Source: an uncultured Erysipelotrichaceae bacterium (GTDB lineage: Bacteria > Bacillota_I > Bacilli_A > RF39 > UBA660). From it: 25,205 bases of DNA. The stretch is taken from the NCBI GenBank assembly GCA_902783435.1, contig CACZQV010000022.1, positions 1 to 25,205 of the forward strand, in the 5' to 3' direction. The first letter of the stretch is position 1, and each line of letters begins with the position of its first letter. A model generated the notes under the pieces. That model was given only the letters and a program-made list of their open reading frames with translations. It was not told the origin of the DNA and ran no database searches. Both the position numbers and the translations under genes were made by a program. This document shows, in pieces, positions 23,417 through 25,205 of the stretch.

Positions 23417-24106
23417 ATGGAGATAAGTATACATAATAGGAAAGACAAAATAGTACATTTTTTAGAAGAATACCCTGATATATTTACTGATATAGAGAAA
23501 AGATATATTATGTGTTATGCTGATGCACTTGATAAAGAAAAATTAATACCTGATATTATTAGAGAGGTATATGATGAATTAAGTGTTATTCCAGATGAAA
23601 ATAATATATATATAGGATTTATAAATCTGATTTCAGAAATATATGATATAAAGGATAAAAAGATTTTAGAAATTGGTGGAGGAGTTTTACCTAGATTAGG
23701 TAAAAGAATTTCTACGGTTTTAGATACGGGTAAAATAGTTGTTTATGATCCTAGACTTAGTCATTATGAACAAAGTACTGATAAAATGAGGCTAGTGAAA
23801 AAAGAATTTAGACGTGATAGTAGTATAGATGATGCAGATTTAATAATTGGTTTAATGCCATGTGAAGCTGCTGAAGTTATTGTTGATAGTGCTATTACTA
23901 ATAATGTTGATTTTGTACTAGCTTTATGTGAAGGTGGATTTCATGGGGATGAATATGATTTTTATGAATCTCCAGAGGAATGGATAAATAGTATGATAAT
24001 TTATACTAGACGAGAAGTTGAAAATAAAGGTATGGGACAACTAAAAATAAAATCACTTGAAAAATATGGAAGCCCATATCCTGTTATTTATAACGATAGA
24101 GGGTAG
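23417..24106 (+). CDS. SAM-dependent methyltransferase-like protein
   Basis: The protein has 229 residues and starts at ATG 23417 behind AAGGGG (23405-23410). An 80-residue helical N-terminus precedes a Rossmann-type core: KKILEIGGGVLPRLGKRIS (motif I with glycine loop, residues 81-99), then IVVYDPRL with Asp111 at the end of the second strand, and DADLIIGLMPCEAAEVIV where motif IV would be. The pattern fits a class I methyltransferase fold, but no substrate-specific motif is seen and the catalytic state is uncertain. The C-terminal part is rich in acidic residues (GDEYDFYESPEEW). The winged-helix gene follows after 8 bases, with its ribosome binding site on this gene's TAG stop. Confidence 0.6.
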   Translation: MEISIHNRKDKIVHFLEEYPDIFTDIEKRYIMCYADALDKEKLIPDIIREVYDELSVIPDENNIYIGFINLISEIYDIKDKKILEIGGGVLPRLGKRISTVLDTGKIVVYDPRLSHYEQSTDKMRLVKKEFRRDSSIDDADLIIGLMPCEAAEVIVDSAITNNVDFVLALCEGGFHGDEYDFYESPEEWINSMIIYTRREVENKGMGQLKIKSLEKYGSPYPVIYNDRG

Positions 24107-24114
24107 GTGATTTT

Positions 24115-25205
24115 ATGGAACTTGATAAGATTATAAAGATTCTTATTAAGAATTCATGCATAACAGCTTTTGAATTAAACAAATTAGGTTATATTGATGA
24201 GGATATAACAGAATTAATCAACGATGGTTATTTAAGGAGAAAAGAAAGGGGAGTATATGTACTTGGAAAAGTAGACGTATGGGTTTCTTATGCACAAGCA
24301 GTAAATGACAGAAAACCTGAATTTTCTAAAGAAATAATTGATTATTGTAATTTAATTAGTGAAAAAAATGTTACTCCATATTATGAAAAATTAGAACAAG
24401 CAATTCATGATGAAAACCGTTTTGATATAATTTCTAATTATAGATTAATTGATTCAGTATTATCTAAAGATGAAAAAGGTTCTAAAAACAGTAATTTCTA
24501 TTTATTATTATTAAGTTTATTATATGATATACCAGATGAATATAAAGATAGAATAAATGCAATGCAATTAGAAGATATTCGTGTAGATGGAAATAATGAT
24601 TTAATAGATTTAGAGAATATTTTAAGAGAACATATATATTTTAAAGCTTTTCATGAAGCTAAAATAATATTTAAGAAAAGAGTTTCTATGCAAGATAAAT
24701 TTAGTCTTGAAGATAAAATAGAAAAAGATCTAATATATGCAGTTATAGAAAAATATAATAATTTAAAGAAACAAACTATAGAGTTTATTGAAGATAATAA
24801 ATATAGAAAATTATTATCTGTATTAGAAAAAGAAGATGAGAAGAATTTCTTAAATTCAAAAGATAGTTTTTTATTAAAAGTAATAGTTGATTATTTAAAT
24901 ATAGAAAAATCTAAACAAGTTCCTGTAATAAAAGGAGTTTCTGGAAGTACTTTTAATGCTATTAGTAATAATGATTATAGAAAAGCATTAGAATATATGG
25001 AAGCTTATAGAACTTCTAAAAATATTAATTATGATGATACTTTATATATGATGCTTATTAAGATTAATGAATTAATTGATACTTTTGAAAAATCTACTGA
25101 TGAGAAAATTGAAAAGGTAGAAGAAAAAATAGTAGTAGAAGCATCTAAGAAAGATAAGTCTAAAAAGGTTATTGAAACTAAAAAAGAAGAAAAAATAGTA
25201 GTAGA
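24115..25205 (+). CDS. Winged-helix (AbiEi-like N-terminus) helical protein, 3' end outside window
   Basis: An open frame starts at ATG 24115 behind AGGTGAT and reaches the window end without a stop; 363 codons are visible. Residues 1-50 resemble the N-terminal winged helix of AbiEi-type antitoxins and related regulators: ILIKNSCITAFELNKLG, then INDGYLRRKERGVYVLGK, the wing that ends in ERGVY. After this come about 270 residues of helical, TPR-like sequence (for example YRKALEYMEAYRTSK) and a lysine/glutamate-rich linker in which EEKIVVE occurs twice. No AbiEii-type partner is visible. A DNA-binding regulator or host-interaction protein is possible. It is the second gene of the methyltransferase-like operon. 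Confidence 0.7.
   Translation, partial: MELDKIIKILIKNSCITAFELNKLGYIDEDITELINDGYLRRKERGVYVLGKVDVWVSYAQAVNDRKPEFSKEIIDYCNLISEKNVTPYYEKLEQAIHDENRFDIISNYRLIDSVLSKDEKGSKNSNFYLLLLSLLYDIPDEYKDRINAMQLEDIRVDGNNDLIDLENILREHIYFKAFHEAKIIFKKRVSMQDKFSLEDKIEKDLIYAVIEKYNNLKKQTIEFIEDNKYRKLLSVLEKEDEKNFLNSKDSFLLKVIVDYLNIEKSKQVPVIKGVSGSTFNAISNNDYRKALEYMEAYRTSKNINYDDTLYMMLIKINELIDTFEKSTDEKIEKVEEKIVVEASKKDKSKKVIETKKEEKIVV

Noticed and set aside
1..25205. Mycoplasma-type code (TGA read as Trp)
   Set aside because: Conserved tryptophans are all TGG, no in-frame TGA is seen, and two genes end with TGA.

Overview
The window is about 25 kb of very AT-rich DNA in which every supported gene lies on the + strand. It suggests an uncultured, reduced low-GC Firmicute/Bacilli lineage, possibly RF39-like gut bacteria; that placement is inference. 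The support is the Firmicute order rplU-prp-rpmA...obgE, an L27 with the N-terminal extension that Prp removes, yceD-rpmF, a YugP-type protease, AddAB and DUF1292. Tryptophan is written TGG and TGA ends two genes, so the code is standard (table 11), not the Mycoplasma code. Typical ribosome binding sites are AGGTGAT or AGGAGG.

Layout. 1-2215: two overlapping flavoprotein genes, the first cut by the window edge. 2212-2340: a consensus promoter and a ~94-nt RNA ending in a strong terminator, unidentified. 2366-4990: a transglutaminase-like protein, a YugP-like membrane zinc protease and a MYG1-family protein. 5076-6352: a membrane-anchored extracellular protein, yceD and rpmF. 6419-8958: a large surface protein and a type IV pilin-like protein, each with its own promoter. 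9004-14808: addB (compact), addA and a low-molecular-weight phosphatase. 14827-15087: a small basic orphan with its own promoter and terminator. 15165-18033: a two-gene operon of unknown function, whose first product ends in a RelE/HigB-like domain. 18043-23360: rplU with a structured leader, prp, rpmA, a DUF1292 gene, a long coiled-coil gene, obgE and an EEP-family hydrolase. 23417-25205: a methyltransferase-like protein and a winged-helix protein that runs off the end.

How the parts work together. Prp cuts the L27 extension so that L27 can work in the ribosome. Unexpectedly, L32 here carries almost the same extension, which suggests Prp also processes L32. AddAB would repair double-strand breaks. 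The transcription layout is very compact: terminator hairpins often include the stop codon, promoters start in or just after the T-tract, and several -10 boxes sit only 5-8 bases before the ribosome binding site.

No tRNA, rRNA, CRISPR array, insertion sequence or integrase was recognised. No gene-free stretch exceeds 300 bases; the longest is about 150 bases (2216-2365).
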